From positions 124,001 through 188,000 of the forward strand of contig NZ_BMMX01000007.1 in assembly GCF_014646155.1 (NCBI RefSeq): a stretch of DNA of 64,000 nt, read 5' to 3'. Under the pieces are notes generated by a model, which saw only the letters and a list, made by a program, of their open reading frames with translations, was not told the DNA's origin and did no database searches. The position numbers and the translations under genes are program-made. Shown piece by piece: positions 36,258 through 45,094 of this stretch (its first letter is position 1; the number at the start of each line of letters is the position of its first letter). This stretch comes from Mangrovihabitans endophyticus. GTDB lineage: Bacteria; Actinomycetota; Actinomycetes; Mycobacteriales; Micromonosporaceae.

Positions 36258-37985
36258 TCAGAGAGTGAGCACCACCGTGGAGATGCTGCGGGCGGGCACG
36301 GTGACGGTGGCCCGTCCCCCGGTCACGCTGATCGGCTGGCTCGCCGCGCTGGCGGTGCGCGAGGTGACGTGATACGCCGCTGCGGCGACGTTCTGCGGCG
36401 CCTGGATCACCGCGCCGTCGACGGCGCTGGTGGAGCGGTTGAGGATCACCAATGTGAGCTTGCCGCCGCCGGAGTAGGCGGTCACCTCCAGCGGCCCGGC
36501 CTTGCTGCTCTTGGCCAGCCCCACCCGCTGGTAGCCGGGGCGCACGTACTTGGCGTACTGGGAGAACGCGTATCCGCGCTTGAGTGGGGCGCCCGCGGTG
36601 GTGCCGTACGCCGCCTCGCCGTCGCCGATAAAGGAGTAGAAGCGCTTGCCGTACCACCAGACGTACGCGCTCCAGTCGGCCTCCATGGACTTGTGCACCG
36701 TGCGCATGATGTCGTCCAGCGTCTCGTCCCAGACCGCCTGGTTGCCGGGGTCGCCCCAGATGGCGGCACCACTGCCGTCCGCCTCGTGCAGGTTCCATTC
36801 GGTCATCCACACCGGCTTGTCGTACTGCTCCGCGAGGGCGTACCGGGTCAGCCGGCCCTGCTCCTCGGTGCCGTACAGGTGGCCGCCGATGTAGCCGAGG
36901 TTGTTGCGGGCGCAGGCGTCGTTCAGGGTCGGATCGGTGTAGCTGTAGTTCAGGTTCACCGCCTCGGCGACCATCAGCCTGGTGTTCTGCACCCGCGCGC
37001 CCTGGCTGCAGACGAAGTTCTCCAGCTCGGTCCCGCTCCAGTCCATCGAGTCGTACGCGGGGTGCCAGTCCGGCTCGTTCTGCACCGACGTGACGTCGAC
37101 CGTCACGCCCTGGCCGCGCATGTACTGCACGTAGCTGTTCAAATGGTCGGCATAGTCGTCGTAGTACTCGGGCTTCAGCTTGCCGCCGTTGATCCGGCTG
37201 TTGTTGGTCTTCCACTCCGCGGGCGCGGTCCACGGCGAGGCGAGGATCTGCACGCTCGACCCGTAGGTCTTCGCCGTGCGCAGCGCGCTCACGTGCGTCG
37301 ACCATTCGCTGGAGACCGGCGAGATGCCGGTACGCACGATGGACAGACCGAACTGGTTCGCGCCCATGCCGACCAGGGTCTGCGTGTCCGCGGTCGTCCA
37401 GGTGCCGCCCCAGATCGCGGTCGCGGCGCCGAATCCGTCGATGGTCTGGTAACGGGTGGCGCTGTTCACCGTGATGTCCGCCGGTCCGGTGCTCGGCGGC
37501 GTCGTGGGCGAGGTGGTCGGTGGGGTGGTCGGTGGGGTGGTGGGCGGCGTCGTGGTCGGTGGGGTCGTCGGCGTGGTGCCCCCGGTGCAGGTGACGCCGT
37601 TCACCGCGAAGCTCGCCGGGGTGGGGTTGCTGCCGGTCCACGTCCCGTTGAAGCCGAAGGACACGGTGCCGTTGGTCGGAACCGATCCGTTGTAGCTCAC
37701 GTTCCTCGCGGTGACCGCGGCGCCGTCCTGGGTCAGCGTCGTGTTCCACGCCTGCGTCACCGTCTGACCGGAGGCATAGGACCAGGTCAGCGCCCAGCCG
37801 GTGAGCGGATCACCGAGATTGGTGATGGTCACCTCGGCGCCGAAGCCACCCGGCCATTGCGATGACACCGCATAGTTCACCGAGCAGCCCGCCGCGGCGG
37901 CGTCGGCCGGCAGCGCCATGGCGGCTCCGGCGGAGGCCACCAGAACGGTTGCCGCCAGGACGGCGTGGACGTTGCGCTTCCCCAT
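36258..37985 (-). CDS. Secreted CBM2-GH30 glycoside hydrolase (xylanase-type)
   Basis: A 575-residue enzyme. A signal peptide (about 1-31) precedes an N-terminal CBM2 (about 32-130, Cys at both ends), a Thr/Pro linker, then a GH30 catalytic domain with its side beta domain (about 165-575). The acid/base Glu304 is in VQNEPDW and the nucleophile Glu396 in WMTEW. The IDGFGAATAIWGGT opening is typical of GH30. Subfamily 8 (glucuronoxylan/xylan endohydrolases) seems likely, but beta-1,6-glucanase activity is not excluded. The ATG at 37985 is chosen over a GTG three bases earlier because GGGAGAGG fits it. It lies downstream of GH62 on the same strand. Confidence 0.88.
   Translation of the reverse strand: MGKRNVHAVLAATVLVASAGAAMALPADAAAAGCSVNYAVSSQWPGGFGAEVTITNLGDPLTGWALTWSYASGQTVTQAWNTTLTQDGAAVTARNVSYNGSVPTNGTVSFGFNGTWTGSNPTPASFAVNGVTCTGGTTPTTPPTTTPPTTPPTTPPTTSPTTPPSTGPADITVNSATRYQTIDGFGAATAIWGGTWTTADTQTLVGMGANQFGLSIVRTGISPVSSEWSTHVSALRTAKTYGSSVQILASPWTAPAEWKTNNSRINGGKLKPEYYDDYADHLNSYVQYMRGQGVTVDVTSVQNEPDWHPAYDSMDWSGTELENFVCSQGARVQNTRLMVAEAVNLNYSYTDPTLNDACARNNLGYIGGHLYGTEEQGRLTRYALAEQYDKPVWMTEWNLHEADGSGAAIWGDPGNQAVWDETLDDIMRTVHKSMEADWSAYVWWYGKRFYSFIGDGEAAYGTTAGAPLKRGYAFSQYAKYVRPGYQRVGLAKSSKAGPLEVTAYSGGGKLTLVILNRSTSAVDGAVIQAPQNVAAAAYHVTSRTASAASQPISVTGGRATVTVPARSISTVVLTL
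37645..37797. repeat. CBM2-coding block shared with GH62 (copy 1)
   Basis: These 153 bases recur at 39168-39320 with a single mismatch that I can see (an Asp codon here, Asn in the other). Flanking CBM2 sequence diverges more, so gene conversion or very recent duplication is likely. Confidence 0.8.
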
Positions 37986-37999
37986 CACACCTCTCCCGA

Positions 38000-38063
38000 T
38001 TCATCGCCGGCCCAGGACATCGCCGGCCCGGTTCATCGCAGGCCCGGTTCATCGCCGGCCGAG
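38000..38063. repeat. 16-bp tandem repeat before GH30
   Basis: Four imperfect copies of a TTCATCGCCGGCCCGG-type unit lie just upstream of the GH30 start. Each contains CATCGCCGG or CATCGCAGG. They could affect expression, but no known operator matches. Confidence 0.65.
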
Positions 38064-38071
38064 CCGTGTTC

Positions 38072-38096
38072 CCGCGGGCCTGGGCAGGGCCCGCGG
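38072..38096 (-). terminator. Hairpin terminator after GH62
   Basis: CCGCGGGCC and GGCCCGCGG form a 9-bp stem with a 7-base loop, 9 bases past the GH62 stop. Confidence 0.7.
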
Positions 38097-38104
38097 TACG
38101 CCCA

Positions 38105-39520
38105 CTAGCGCTGCAGGGTCAGCACGCCCGGCCGGTACGGCAGTTGGCCGTAGTCACCGCCGGAGCTGGGTGACCGCCCCTGGTAGAGCAGTTGCAGATT
38201 GCACGGGTCGATGGGCATGGTCTGGTCGGCCGTGCTGCGCACCAGATCGCCGTGGCTGATGTCGTTGGTCCATGTCGCGCCGCTGTTCGCCTTGCCGGCG
38301 AAGGGATTGCTCTCGGTCGCCGCCTGCGGGGTCCACGAACCGTTCAGGCTGGTGGCGGTGAACGAGCGGAAGTAGCGCCCATTCGCTCCGATCGCCTCCA
38401 CCAGCATCAGATAGAGGTTTTGGCCCTGCACCTTGTAGACCTGGACGCCCTCGAACAGGTTGTTCGTGGTGTCGCTCATGATCACCGTGGACGAGGAGCC
38501 GAAGTTGCCGGGGAAGTTCCCGATCGGCATGCTCGCCCGATAGATGTTGCCGTTGTCCCCGGCGAAGAACAGATACATGTTCGCGCCGTCGCCGATGAGC
38601 GTCTGGTCGATCGGCCCGGTGCTGGAGCCGGAGATGCTGCCGGAGAACAGCGGCTGCGCCGACGACCATCCGTTGGCGTTGGTGGGATCGTTCGACGTCC
38701 GGTACGAGAAGGCGGTGGCCCCCCACTGGTAGGCAAGCACCCAGACGCTCTTCGGGGCGAAGTAGAAGAGGGTGGGCGCCACGGTGCCGGACGACATCGC
38801 GTTCTGGCTCGCCGAGGCCATGTCGGACCAGTTGGTGAAAAGGCCGAAGTTCATCGAGCCCCAGGACGTCCCGGTGTCGTGGGTCGTCGCATAGACCAGA
38901 TGCCGGCCGTTGTAGGGCACGGCGGTGAAGTCCTTCAGCGAAACCCAGCCCGACCGCGGGGTGGCCAGCGCGCCGGTGGAGGTCCAGCGGTACGTCGACG
39001 GAAGGGTGCACGTGCTGGGCGGCGTGGTGGTCGGTGGCGTCGTCGGCGTGCTGGTGGGTGGCGTCGTGGGTGTGGTGGTCGGCGGCGTGGTGGGCGTGGT
39101 GCCGCCGGTGCAGGTCACACCGTTCAGGGCGAAGCCGGCCGGCACCGGGTTGCTGCCCGTCCAGGATCCGTTGAAGCCGAAGGACACGGTGCCGTTGGTC
39201 GGAACCGATCCGTTGTAGCTCACGTTCCTCGCGGTGACCGCGGCGCCGTTCTGGGTCAGCGTCGTGTTCCACGCCTGCGTCACCGTCTGACCGGAGGCAT
39301 AGGACCAGGTCAGCGCCCAGGCGGACAGCGGATCACCCAGGTTCGTGATGGCCACGTTAGCGCCGAACCCGCCCGGCCACTGCGACGACACCGCATAGTC
39401 CACCGAGCAGCCCGCGGCGGCGGCACCGGCCGGCAGTGCGACGACGACCGCCGCCGACGTCAGCAGCGCGGCGCCGCCCAGGCCCAGCAAGATATTGGCG
39501 TATCTCGATGAATTATGCAC
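38105..39520 (-). CDS. Secreted CBM2-GH62 alpha-L-arabinofuranosidase
   Basis: A 471-residue enzyme. A signal peptide (about 1-36) is followed by CBM2 (about 37-136), a Thr/Pro linker and a GH62 five-bladed propeller (about 170-471). The GH62 acid motifs are present: [17 protein letters not shown] and LFEGVQV, plus the [11 protein letters not shown] opening. GH62 enzymes remove arabinofuranosyl side chains from arabinoxylan and so assist GH30. The GTG at 39520 has a GGGAGAG site; ATG 39538 is an alternative. A CebR-like operator lies 80 bases upstream. Confidence 0.9.
   Translation of the reverse strand: MHNSSRYANILLGLGGAALLTSAAVVVALPAGAAAAGCSVDYAVSSQWPGGFGANVAITNLGDPLSAWALTWSYASGQTVTQAWNTTLTQNGAAVTARNVSYNGSVPTNGTVSFGFNGSWTGSNPVPAGFALNGVTCTGGTTPTTPPTTTPTTPPTSTPTTPPTTTPPSTCTLPSTYRWTSTGALATPRSGWVSLKDFTAVPYNGRHLVYATTHDTGTSWGSMNFGLFTNWSDMASASQNAMSSGTVAPTLFYFAPKSVWVLAYQWGATAFSYRTSNDPTNANGWSSAQPLFSGSISGSSTGPIDQTLIGDGANMYLFFAGDNGNIYRASMPIGNFPGNFGSSSTVIMSDTTNNLFEGVQVYKVQGQNLYLMLVEAIGANGRYFRSFTATSLNGSWTPQAATESNPFAGKANSGATWTNDISHGDLVRSTADQTMPIDPCNLQLLYQGRSPSSGGDYGQLPYRPGVLTLQR
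39168..39320. repeat. CBM2-coding block shared with GH30 (copy 2)
   Basis: Partner of 37645-37797 at a constant offset of 1,523 bases. The two lie in the same orientation inside neighbouring genes. Confidence 0.8.
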
Positions 39521-39600
39521 ATTCTCTCCCGGCGACATCGCAGCCTGACATTCACGCTTGTCGATCTTTGTGACCGGTAACATTCGTGTCAGGGATGTTA

Positions 39601-39614
39601 CGGGAGCGCTCCCA
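39601..39614. promoter_or_regulatory. CebR/CelR-like operator of GH62
   Basis: CGGGAGCGCTCCCA differs from TGGGAGCGCTCCCA only in its first base. It lies upstream of the GH62 start and also 106 bases before the divergent dehydrogenase, so it may affect both. Confidence 0.8.
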
Positions 39615-39719
39615 AAACCTCAACGGAGGCCGCCGGGGACATTTCCCGCCTTCGATCTCACTGGTCCAGCACGGCCTGGCGGCCGGGCGGCCCGGCGCGC
39701 CGTTTGGCAGGCTGGCGGC

Positions 39720-40661
39720 ATGAAGTTGCTTCTCCCCGACAGCATCGAGCTCGACCTGACCACGCCCGCGGACGTCCGAACGGTGATCTACGCGGTGGAT
39801 CGGCCCATACCGGAGGAACACACCGACGCCGACGCCATGGTCGTGTGGGGCAACCGGGGCGAGCAACTGGCCGACGCCGCCCGGCGGCTCACCCGTTTGC
39901 GCTGGGTGCAGACGCTGGCGGCGGGACCGGACGCGGTACTCGCCGCCGGTTTCGCACCGCAGGTCGTCATCACCGGCGGCACCGGCCTGCACGACGGGAC
40001 CGTCACGGAGCACACGCTGGCGCTCGTCCTGGCCGCGGCGCGCCGGCTCAACCTGCTGAGCCGTGCACAGCTCGGCCACCGGTGGGCGGGCGAATGGGGC
40101 GGGCTCCAGCCCGTACGCGAGGAGGACAGCTTCCGGACGCTGCGCGACGCGCGCGTGGCGATCTGGGGATTCGGTGGCATCGCGGCTCGCCTGGCACCGC
40201 ATCTCACCGCGCTCGGCGCGCACGTGACCGGCATCGCCCGGACCCCCGGCGAGCGGCACGGCTACCCGGTGGTGACCGTCCAGGAGTTCCCGGATCTCCT
40301 CCCGCGTACCGACGTCCTCATCATGATCCTGCCCGCCACGGCGGCGACCGAGCGGGCGCTCGACGCGCGGGTGCTCGATCTGCTGCCGCCGCACGCCTGG
40401 CTGATCAATGTGGGTCGCGGCGCGACGGTCGACGAGGAGGCCCTGCTCACCGCGCTGCGGGCGGGGCGGCTCGGCGGGGCGGCGCTGGACGTCTTCGTGA
40501 CCGAGCCGCTCCCGCCGGAATCCGGCCTCTGGGACGAACCATCGGTCATCATCACCCCGCATGCCGCGGGTGGCCGCCCCCTCGGCGCCGCGGACCGGAT
40601 CCGGAACAATCTGCGGGCGCTGCTGAGCGGCGATCGCCTGAGCGACATCGTGGCCAGATGA
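39720..40661 (+). CDS. D-isomer-specific 2-hydroxyacid dehydrogenase
   Basis: A 313-residue enzyme. The NAD-binding motif is IWGFGGIAARLAPHL (GxGxxA-like), followed by the catalytic Arg in VGRGATVDEEAL, Glu in VTEPLPPES and His in TPHAAG. It is cytoplasmic and reduces 2-oxo acids or oxidises D-2-hydroxy acids. The ATG at 39720 begins the conserved strand MKLLLPDS. It sits, reversed, between GH62 and the monooxygenase gene. A role in sugar-acid metabolism is possible but not shown. Confidence 0.9.
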   Translation: MKLLLPDSIELDLTTPADVRTVIYAVDRPIPEEHTDADAMVVWGNRGEQLADAARRLTRLRWVQTLAAGPDAVLAAGFAPQVVITGGTGLHDGTVTEHTLALVLAAARRLNLLSRAQLGHRWAGEWGGLQPVREEDSFRTLRDARVAIWGFGGIAARLAPHLTALGAHVTGIARTPGERHGYPVVTVQEFPDLLPRTDVLIMILPATAATERALDARVLDLLPPHAWLINVGRGATVDEEALLTALRAGRLGGAALDVFVTEPLPPESGLWDEPSVIITPHAAGGRPLGAADRIRNNLRALLSGDRLSDIVAR

Positions 40662-40665
40662 GATG

Positions 40666-40705
40666 CCTCCCGCCCGGGACGCCGATGTCCGTCACGGGCG
40701 GGAGG
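40666..40705. terminator. Shared hairpin terminator
   Basis: CCTCCCGCCCG and CGGGCGGGAGG form an 11-bp stem with an 18-base loop between the convergent dehydrogenase and lytic monooxygenase genes. Confidence 0.75.
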
Positions 40706-40716
40706 GATGCCGTTGG

Positions 40717-40756
40717 GTCTCAGGGTCTCAGGGTCTCAGGGTCTCAGGGTCTCAGG
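40717..40756. repeat. Five 8-bp tandem repeats (GTCTCAGG)
   Basis: Five perfect contiguous copies of GTCTCAGG run into the stop codon and last bases of the lytic monooxygenase gene. A change in copy number would leave the stop intact. It is a microsatellite-like tract, unusual in this genome type. Confidence 0.9.
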
Positions 40757-41432
40757 CGAAGGTGACGTCGCTGCACCACATGTAGGCCTGATCCTGGTGC
40801 GAGGCCTGCCAGATGACGAAGACGACGTGATGTCCGGTGTATCCGCTGGTCGAGACGTTGAACGTGATGTCGTTCGCCGGCGCGTACCGGCCGGTCTGCA
40901 GGATGAAGTCGAGGTTGCCCCAGCCGAGGCTCTGGGTGGTGGGGTTGAACCCGTTCTTGCTGACATAGACCCGCAGGAAGTCGGCGCCGTGGCTGGCCTG
41001 GTCGTAGAGATGGACCGAGAAGTTGTTGCCGACGGTGGTGGTCTTCCAGGGTCCGGGCCGGTTCAGGCTGTCGTTGCGGGACAGCGCGTTGCTGCACAAC
41101 TGGCCGTCGGGGGTCGCCGCCTGGAAGTTGCCGCCGAGACCGTCCCGCAGGGCGCTCATCCAGTTCCACATGGTGTCCGCGTTGGCCTGGAACGCCTGCC
41201 AGCACATCGGATCCTCGTTCGCCATGGCCGGGTTCATGTGGTCGCTTCCCCAGTCCTGCCAGCACTGGTAGGCCCGGGATGCCGGATCCACGATGGTGCC
41301 GTGCGCCTGAGCCGCGCCGGGCCAGGACAGCAGGCCGGCCACGAGGGCGAGCAGCGGGACGAGCGCTCGAAGGGGATGGCGAACGGCTGACCGGGTTCGC
41401 CCGCTGGACCGCTCGGGCTGATGTGATCGCAT
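40752..41432 (-). CDS. Secreted AA10 lytic polysaccharide monooxygenase
   Basis: A 226-residue protein. The signal peptide ends AQA before His44, which becomes the N-terminal copper-binding His of the histidine brace (HGTIVDPAS). The second brace His is in YTGHHVVFVIW. The C-terminal WCSDVTF strand and conserved Cys residues match AA10. There is no extra binding domain. It oxidatively cleaves chitin or cellulose; the pattern before the second His resembles the cellulose-active group, but that is tentative. A perfect CebR-type operator lies 36 bases before the start. Confidence 0.93.
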   Translation of the reverse strand: MRSHQPERSSGRTRSAVRHPLRALVPLLALVAGLLSWPGAAQAHGTIVDPASRAYQCWQDWGSDHMNPAMANEDPMCWQAFQANADTMWNWMSALRDGLGGNFQAATPDGQLCSNALSRNDSLNRPGPWKTTTVGNNFSVHLYDQASHGADFLRVYVSKNGFNPTTQSLGWGNLDFILQTGRYAPANDITFNVSTSGYTGHHVVFVIWQASHQDQAYMWCSDVTFA

Positions 41433-41467
41433 TGCACTTTCCTCCGTTCTGCGACGCTATATCAACA

Positions 41468-41481
41468 TGGGAGCGCTCCCA
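41468..41481. promoter_or_regulatory. Perfect CebR/CelR-type operator of the AA10 gene
   Basis: TGGGAGCGCTCCCA is the exact 14-bp palindrome recognised by CebR/CelR LacI-family regulators, which release DNA on binding cello-oligosaccharides. It lies immediately upstream of the AA10 gene next to an AT-rich promoter stretch (41490-41535). Confidence 0.88.
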
Positions 41482-41728
41482 TCGTGGCAGCCCTATCGGG
41501 AAATATCAATTTTGATCTATTTCTTTCCCATGCATACCGGGTTGGCCGCCACCGCGGCTGAAGGCGCGTTTGCACGCGTCCGATCGGGATGGAGTGGATG
41601 ACCCGGTACGTCCGGCTGCCGCCCGGCCACGTGCACGACCACACTCGGCGAGGACGTCCTGCCGCTCGTACGCGGCCGCGCCTGATCTACCAGGCGCAGG
41701 CCGCGACTGCAGTTCCCCGGGCCGGACG

Positions 41729-42388
41729 TCAGCCGGCGGTCGGGGCCTGCTCGGTGTTGCCTTCGATCTCGTACGTCTTGCGGGTCATGTAGCCGATCGC
41801 GCTGGACAGCTTCCAGTCCTGCCCGTTGACGTTGACCGGCAGGTTGGCCACGTGCTTGGCGACCTCCTCACCGATCATGACGGCGAGCTGGCGCATCTCA
41901 TCCTTGGTCATGCTGTCGTCCTCCTCCAGGAGCCCCCACGGGCTCGTGCCGTTCTCCGGATTACTGCTTCCTGATCCGCTGCCGTACCGGGCCGAGAAAT
42001 GCGCGTGTTCGGTGTGCGGGTTCGTGCCCGTGTACGTACGCGTCGTCCAACCCCACGACCGGGACCAGATGTGCCGGTTGTAGATGACGTTCTGCAGCCG
42101 ATTGTCCTTACCCGACCGGTGCCGCTCGACAATGATCTGCACGCAGCGTTGCATCGTCCAGCCGGCTTTCCGCAGGTCGTCGTCGACGTCGATGGCGTGG
42201 ACCTCGTTGATGTTGTCCGAGTCCTCGTACGGCGTCTTGCCCGTCTCGTCCGGGTTGTGATCCGAGCTCGTCTGCGAGTGCGCGGTGTCGCCGATGGACC
42301 CGTCCGACGTGTGGTCCCGGCCCGGCGCGAGCAGGTTGAACTCGTTCCGCAGGCTGACCAGGGACGGCACCAGAATCCAGCTACTCAC
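41729..42388 (-). CDS. M15-type peptidase, endolysin-like
   Basis: A 219-residue protein. Zinc-ligand motifs of the D-Ala-D-Ala carboxypeptidase/endolysin M15 fold are visible: His in SSDHNP, Asp in VHAIDVDDD and His in HTEHAHFS. The C-terminal about 60 residues (MTKDEMRQLAVMIGEEVAKHVANLPVNVN) form a short helical domain of the type seen in actinophage lysins. The GTG at 42388 is preceded by AAGGAG at six bases; an ATG at 42412 is less well placed. There is no signal peptide. No other phage gene is nearby, so it may be a captured lysin. Confidence 0.78.
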   Translation of the reverse strand: MSSWILVPSLVSLRNEFNLLAPGRDHTSDGSIGDTAHSQTSSDHNPDETGKTPYEDSDNINEVHAIDVDDDLRKAGWTMQRCVQIIVERHRSGKDNRLQNVIYNRHIWSRSWGWTTRTYTGTNPHTEHAHFSARYGSGSGSSNPENGTSPWGLLEEDDSMTKDEMRQLAVMIGEEVAKHVANLPVNVNGQDWKLSSAIGYMTRKTYEIEGNTEQAPTAG

Positions 42389-42632
42389 CCGAGGCTCCTT
42401 CCCGTCTGACATCCCCGTTGGTGGCTCATGGACGGCTCCATGTTCCCCGCACGCTTGATCACGACACCATAGTTTTAATGCCGATTTGCACAAGATACGA
42501 CCAGTGAGAGGCTTTTTACGGTGAGTGAGGACGGGGGCATGCCCCGGTTGTCGCCGCGGGCGCTCCCAGCGGGACCGGGACACGCTAACGTCTATGCCTT
42601 CAGAGATACGTCTCTATCTCCTGGAGAGGCAG

Positions 42633-44441
42633 ATGACCCCACGCGGACGTGCAACAGCCGCCGCCGGCGCGCTGATGGTGGCTGCGACCCTCGCGGTGAG
42701 CGGCCCGGCCACCGCCGCCCCTCGACACCCGGCGTCGAACCCACCCGGCGTCACCCACGAGGAGAACCCTCGCGTGCCCGAGGGTGCGGTGTGGACGGAG
42801 GCGTACTTCCCGTCCGCCGACGACAGCGGCGCCGAGCTCCACGCCGACGTGCTCCGACCGGCGAACCTGCCGCCGCACGCCAGGACCCCGGTGATCCTCG
42901 CCGTCGGACCCTACTTCGCGCACGCCGGCCAGACCGGGCCGGAGGGCTGGAGCCAGACCGGCCCGTCCAGCCGGTTCGCCGACTTCACCAGCGGCACCGA
43001 CCTCTTCCGCCGCGGCTACACGTACGTGATGGTCGACCTGCGCGGCTTCGGCGGGAGCACCGGCTGCCTCGACTGGGTCGGCCCCGGTGAGCAGGCGGAC
43101 GTGCGGGCCGCCATCCAATGGACCGCGACCCGGCCCTGGTCGACCGGCCGGGTGGGCATGTACGGCAAGTCGTACGACGCGGTGACCGGCCTCGTCGGCA
43201 ACAACCTGCGACTACGGGCGCTGAAGGCCGTGGTGGCCCAGGAGCCGGTGTGGAACATGTACAACTACCTGTTCAGCAACGGCGTGCCGCGACCCAACGT
43301 GACAGGCACACCGAACGCCTACAACGGGATCGCCACGATGGACCCGCTGTCCGACGACACCGACCATTACCAGGCGAACGCGGCGTACGAGGAAAGCCAC
43401 CCGGAATGCCTGGCGGACAACCTGACGAACAACAACAACCCCGACCTTGATTCGCCGTATTGGCGCGCCCGCAACCTCGCGGCGAGGGCGAAGGGCACGA
43501 ACACGCCGCTGTTCGTCACCCAGGGCTTCATCGAGAACAACACCAAACCGGAGGACATCGAGGAGTACCTGGACAACCACCGCGGCATCGAGCGGGGCTG
43601 GCTCGGGCAATGGGAGCACGTCCGCGGCAACGACACCAACGAGCAGGGGCAGCTCCTGCAGGGCCGCGCCGGATTCTTCGAGGAGGTCATGCGCTTCTAC
43701 GACCGCTACCTGAAGGGTGCCAGGCCGGCCGTCCACGATCCCGCCTTCGCCATCGAGGACAGCACCGGCGTGTGGCGCGCCCAATCGAGCTGGCCGCGGC
43801 CGACGTCGTACCTCCCGGCCAAGCTGCCGGACGGGCAGTATGTCGACGACGGCGTCGCCTCGACGCTGGCCGCGCCTGCCGCTCTGGCCGACCGGAAGTG
43901 GGACATGGAGCACGCGACGGATCCCGCCCCGCCCGCCACCCGGAGCCTCGCGCCGCTGGCCGCGGCCGGCGATGCGCACAGCTATCTCCGTTGGTCCACA
44001 CCGGCATCGTCGCGGCTGCGGATCACCGCAACGCCGCGGGTCACCCTGCACGCGGACGCGCCGGGCAACGTCATGGTGCGTCTGTGGGACGTCGCCCCGG
44101 ACGGCACCGCGGTGATGTTCGACGAGAACGTGGCGCTGATCGAACGTGCGGGGCGGGTCGCGTTCGACCTGAAGTCCACCGACTGGACCTTCGAGGCGGG
44201 CCACCAGCTCGCCGTGCAGATCGGGACCATCGGCAGTGGGAGCTGGCGTGACACCCCGAGCGGCAACACGATCACGGTGACCCGGGCGCGGCTGGACCTG
44301 GCCCTGCAGAACCCCCGGTTCGACGCGCCGACGCAGGGCGACAGGTCACCGTTCCTGGACACGTACCTGAGGCAGTACACCCGCACGCTCGACGACCTCG
44401 GCGAGGGCACCTTCCCGCTCACCCTCCGCAGCAGGCACTGA
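42633..44441 (+). CDS. Secreted CocE/NonD-family hydrolase (S15-like)
   Basis: A 602-residue exported protein with a signal peptide (about 1-32, ending TAAPRH). The alpha/beta-hydrolase part carries DLRGFGGSTG, the nucleophile Ser in YGKSYDA, and the catalytic His in WEHVRGND. The C-terminal about 200 residues are the jelly-roll domain of X-Pro dipeptidyl-peptidase S15/CocE proteins. Substrates may be peptides with penultimate Pro or ester compounds; these cannot be separated by sequence. The ATG at 42633 follows GGAGAGGCAG. A strong hairpin terminates the unit. Confidence 0.9.
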   Translation: MTPRGRATAAAGALMVAATLAVSGPATAAPRHPASNPPGVTHEENPRVPEGAVWTEAYFPSADDSGAELHADVLRPANLPPHARTPVILAVGPYFAHAGQTGPEGWSQTGPSSRFADFTSGTDLFRRGYTYVMVDLRGFGGSTGCLDWVGPGEQADVRAAIQWTATRPWSTGRVGMYGKSYDAVTGLVGNNLRLRALKAVVAQEPVWNMYNYLFSNGVPRPNVTGTPNAYNGIATMDPLSDDTDHYQANAAYEESHPECLADNLTNNNNPDLDSPYWRARNLAARAKGTNTPLFVTQGFIENNTKPEDIEEYLDNHRGIERGWLGQWEHVRGNDTNEQGQLLQGRAGFFEEVMRFYDRYLKGARPAVHDPAFAIEDSTGVWRAQSSWPRPTSYLPAKLPDGQYVDDGVASTLAAPAALADRKWDMEHATDPAPPATRSLAPLAAAGDAHSYLRWSTPASSRLRITATPRVTLHADAPGNVMVRLWDVAPDGTAVMFDENVALIERAGRVAFDLKSTDWTFEAGHQLAVQIGTIGSGSWRDTPSGNTITVTRARLDLALQNPRFDAPTQGDRSPFLDTYLRQYTRTLDDLGEGTFPLTLRSRH

Positions 44442-44450
44442 CGACACGAA

Positions 44451-44486
44451 CGGGAGCGGATCGGGCAGACGCGCGATCCGCTCCCG
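44451..44486. terminator. Shared hairpin terminator
   Basis: CGGGAGCGGATCG and CGATCCGCTCCCG pair over 13 bp with a 10-base loop between the convergent CocE-type and PadR genes. Confidence 0.85.
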
Positions 44487-44488
44487 AC

Positions 44489-45043
44489 TCATGTGAGGGC
44501 GTCGATCGGCCAGTCGTAGCCGGGATCGGCGATCTGGTTTCTGAACCGTTCGAGCCAGGCGATGTCGTGCCGGGTCTGCGAGGCGAAGAAGGCCACCTCG
44601 ATCATGTGCACGGCGGGGATGCCCGCCGCTCCGACCGCCTTCTCCAGTTCGGCCGCGCGCTGGCGGAGGGCTCCGACGCGCCCGCCGAGCGTGTCCCTCG
44701 CGGTTGCGCGGTCCAGGATCCCCACGTACGCGAGTGCGGTGATGAACCTTGTCGCGTTGGCCGGGTCCGTGTCCTGGAGATCCGCCACGACGCGACCGCG
44801 GAATTCGGCGACGCCGTCCGCGGTGAGTCGGAAGGCGACCGGTGTCGATGCGGCGTCCGCGGGCTCGATCCATCCGGCGTCGCGCAGCGAGTTGACAAGC
44901 GTGTAGACGGAGCTGGTGCGGACGCGCAGGTGCTGGTACCGCTCACGCAGCGCGGCCAGCAGGGCGTACTGATGCCGGGGCTGTTCCAGCAGCAGACCGA
45001 GCAGGGGCAGCACGAGCGGATTGTCGGTGGCGCGCAGCGGCAT
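44489..45043 (-). CDS. PadR-family transcriptional regulator
   Basis: A 184-residue PadR regulator. The N-terminal winged helix reads [23 protein letters not shown]...[19 protein letters not shown], and a long C-terminal dimerisation helix region follows. It diverges from the ABC transporter operon with 51 bases between starts. The GTATAC-N8-GTATAC element between them is a likely operator. PadR proteins commonly repress a divergently encoded drug exporter and lose DNA binding on ligand contact. Confidence 0.9.
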   Translation of the reverse strand: MPLRATDNPLVLPLLGLLLEQPRHQYALLAALRERYQHLRVRTSSVYTLVNSLRDAGWIEPADAASTPVAFRLTADGVAEFRGRVVADLQDTDPANATRFITALAYVGILDRATARDTLGGRVGALRQRAAELEKAVGAAGIPAVHMIEVAFFASQTRHDIAWLERFRNQIADPGYDWPIDALT

Positions 45044-45060
45044 GCCCTCATGCTACCTTC

Positions 45061-45080
45061 GTATACGGATACTCGTATAC
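45061..45080. promoter_or_regulatory. PadR-type operator
   Basis: Two GTATAC hexamers (45061-45066 and 45075-45080) are separated by 8 bases, with a further ATAC between them. They lie between the divergent PadR gene and the ABC ATPase gene (GTG at 45095). Confidence 0.75.
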
Positions 45081-45094
45081 AAATAGGAGTCCTC

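Noticed and set aside
40717..40756. GTCTCAGG repeats as a regulatory array or CRISPR
   Set aside because: The unit is only 8 bp with no spacers, and it lies at a 3' end.
41729..42388. Prophage
   Set aside because: A single lysin-like gene without integrase, structural or holin genes is not enough.
42553..42570. GGGCGCTCCCA near the CocE-type gene as a CebR box
   Set aside because: Only one half-site fits; the other arm lacks the GGGAGC match.
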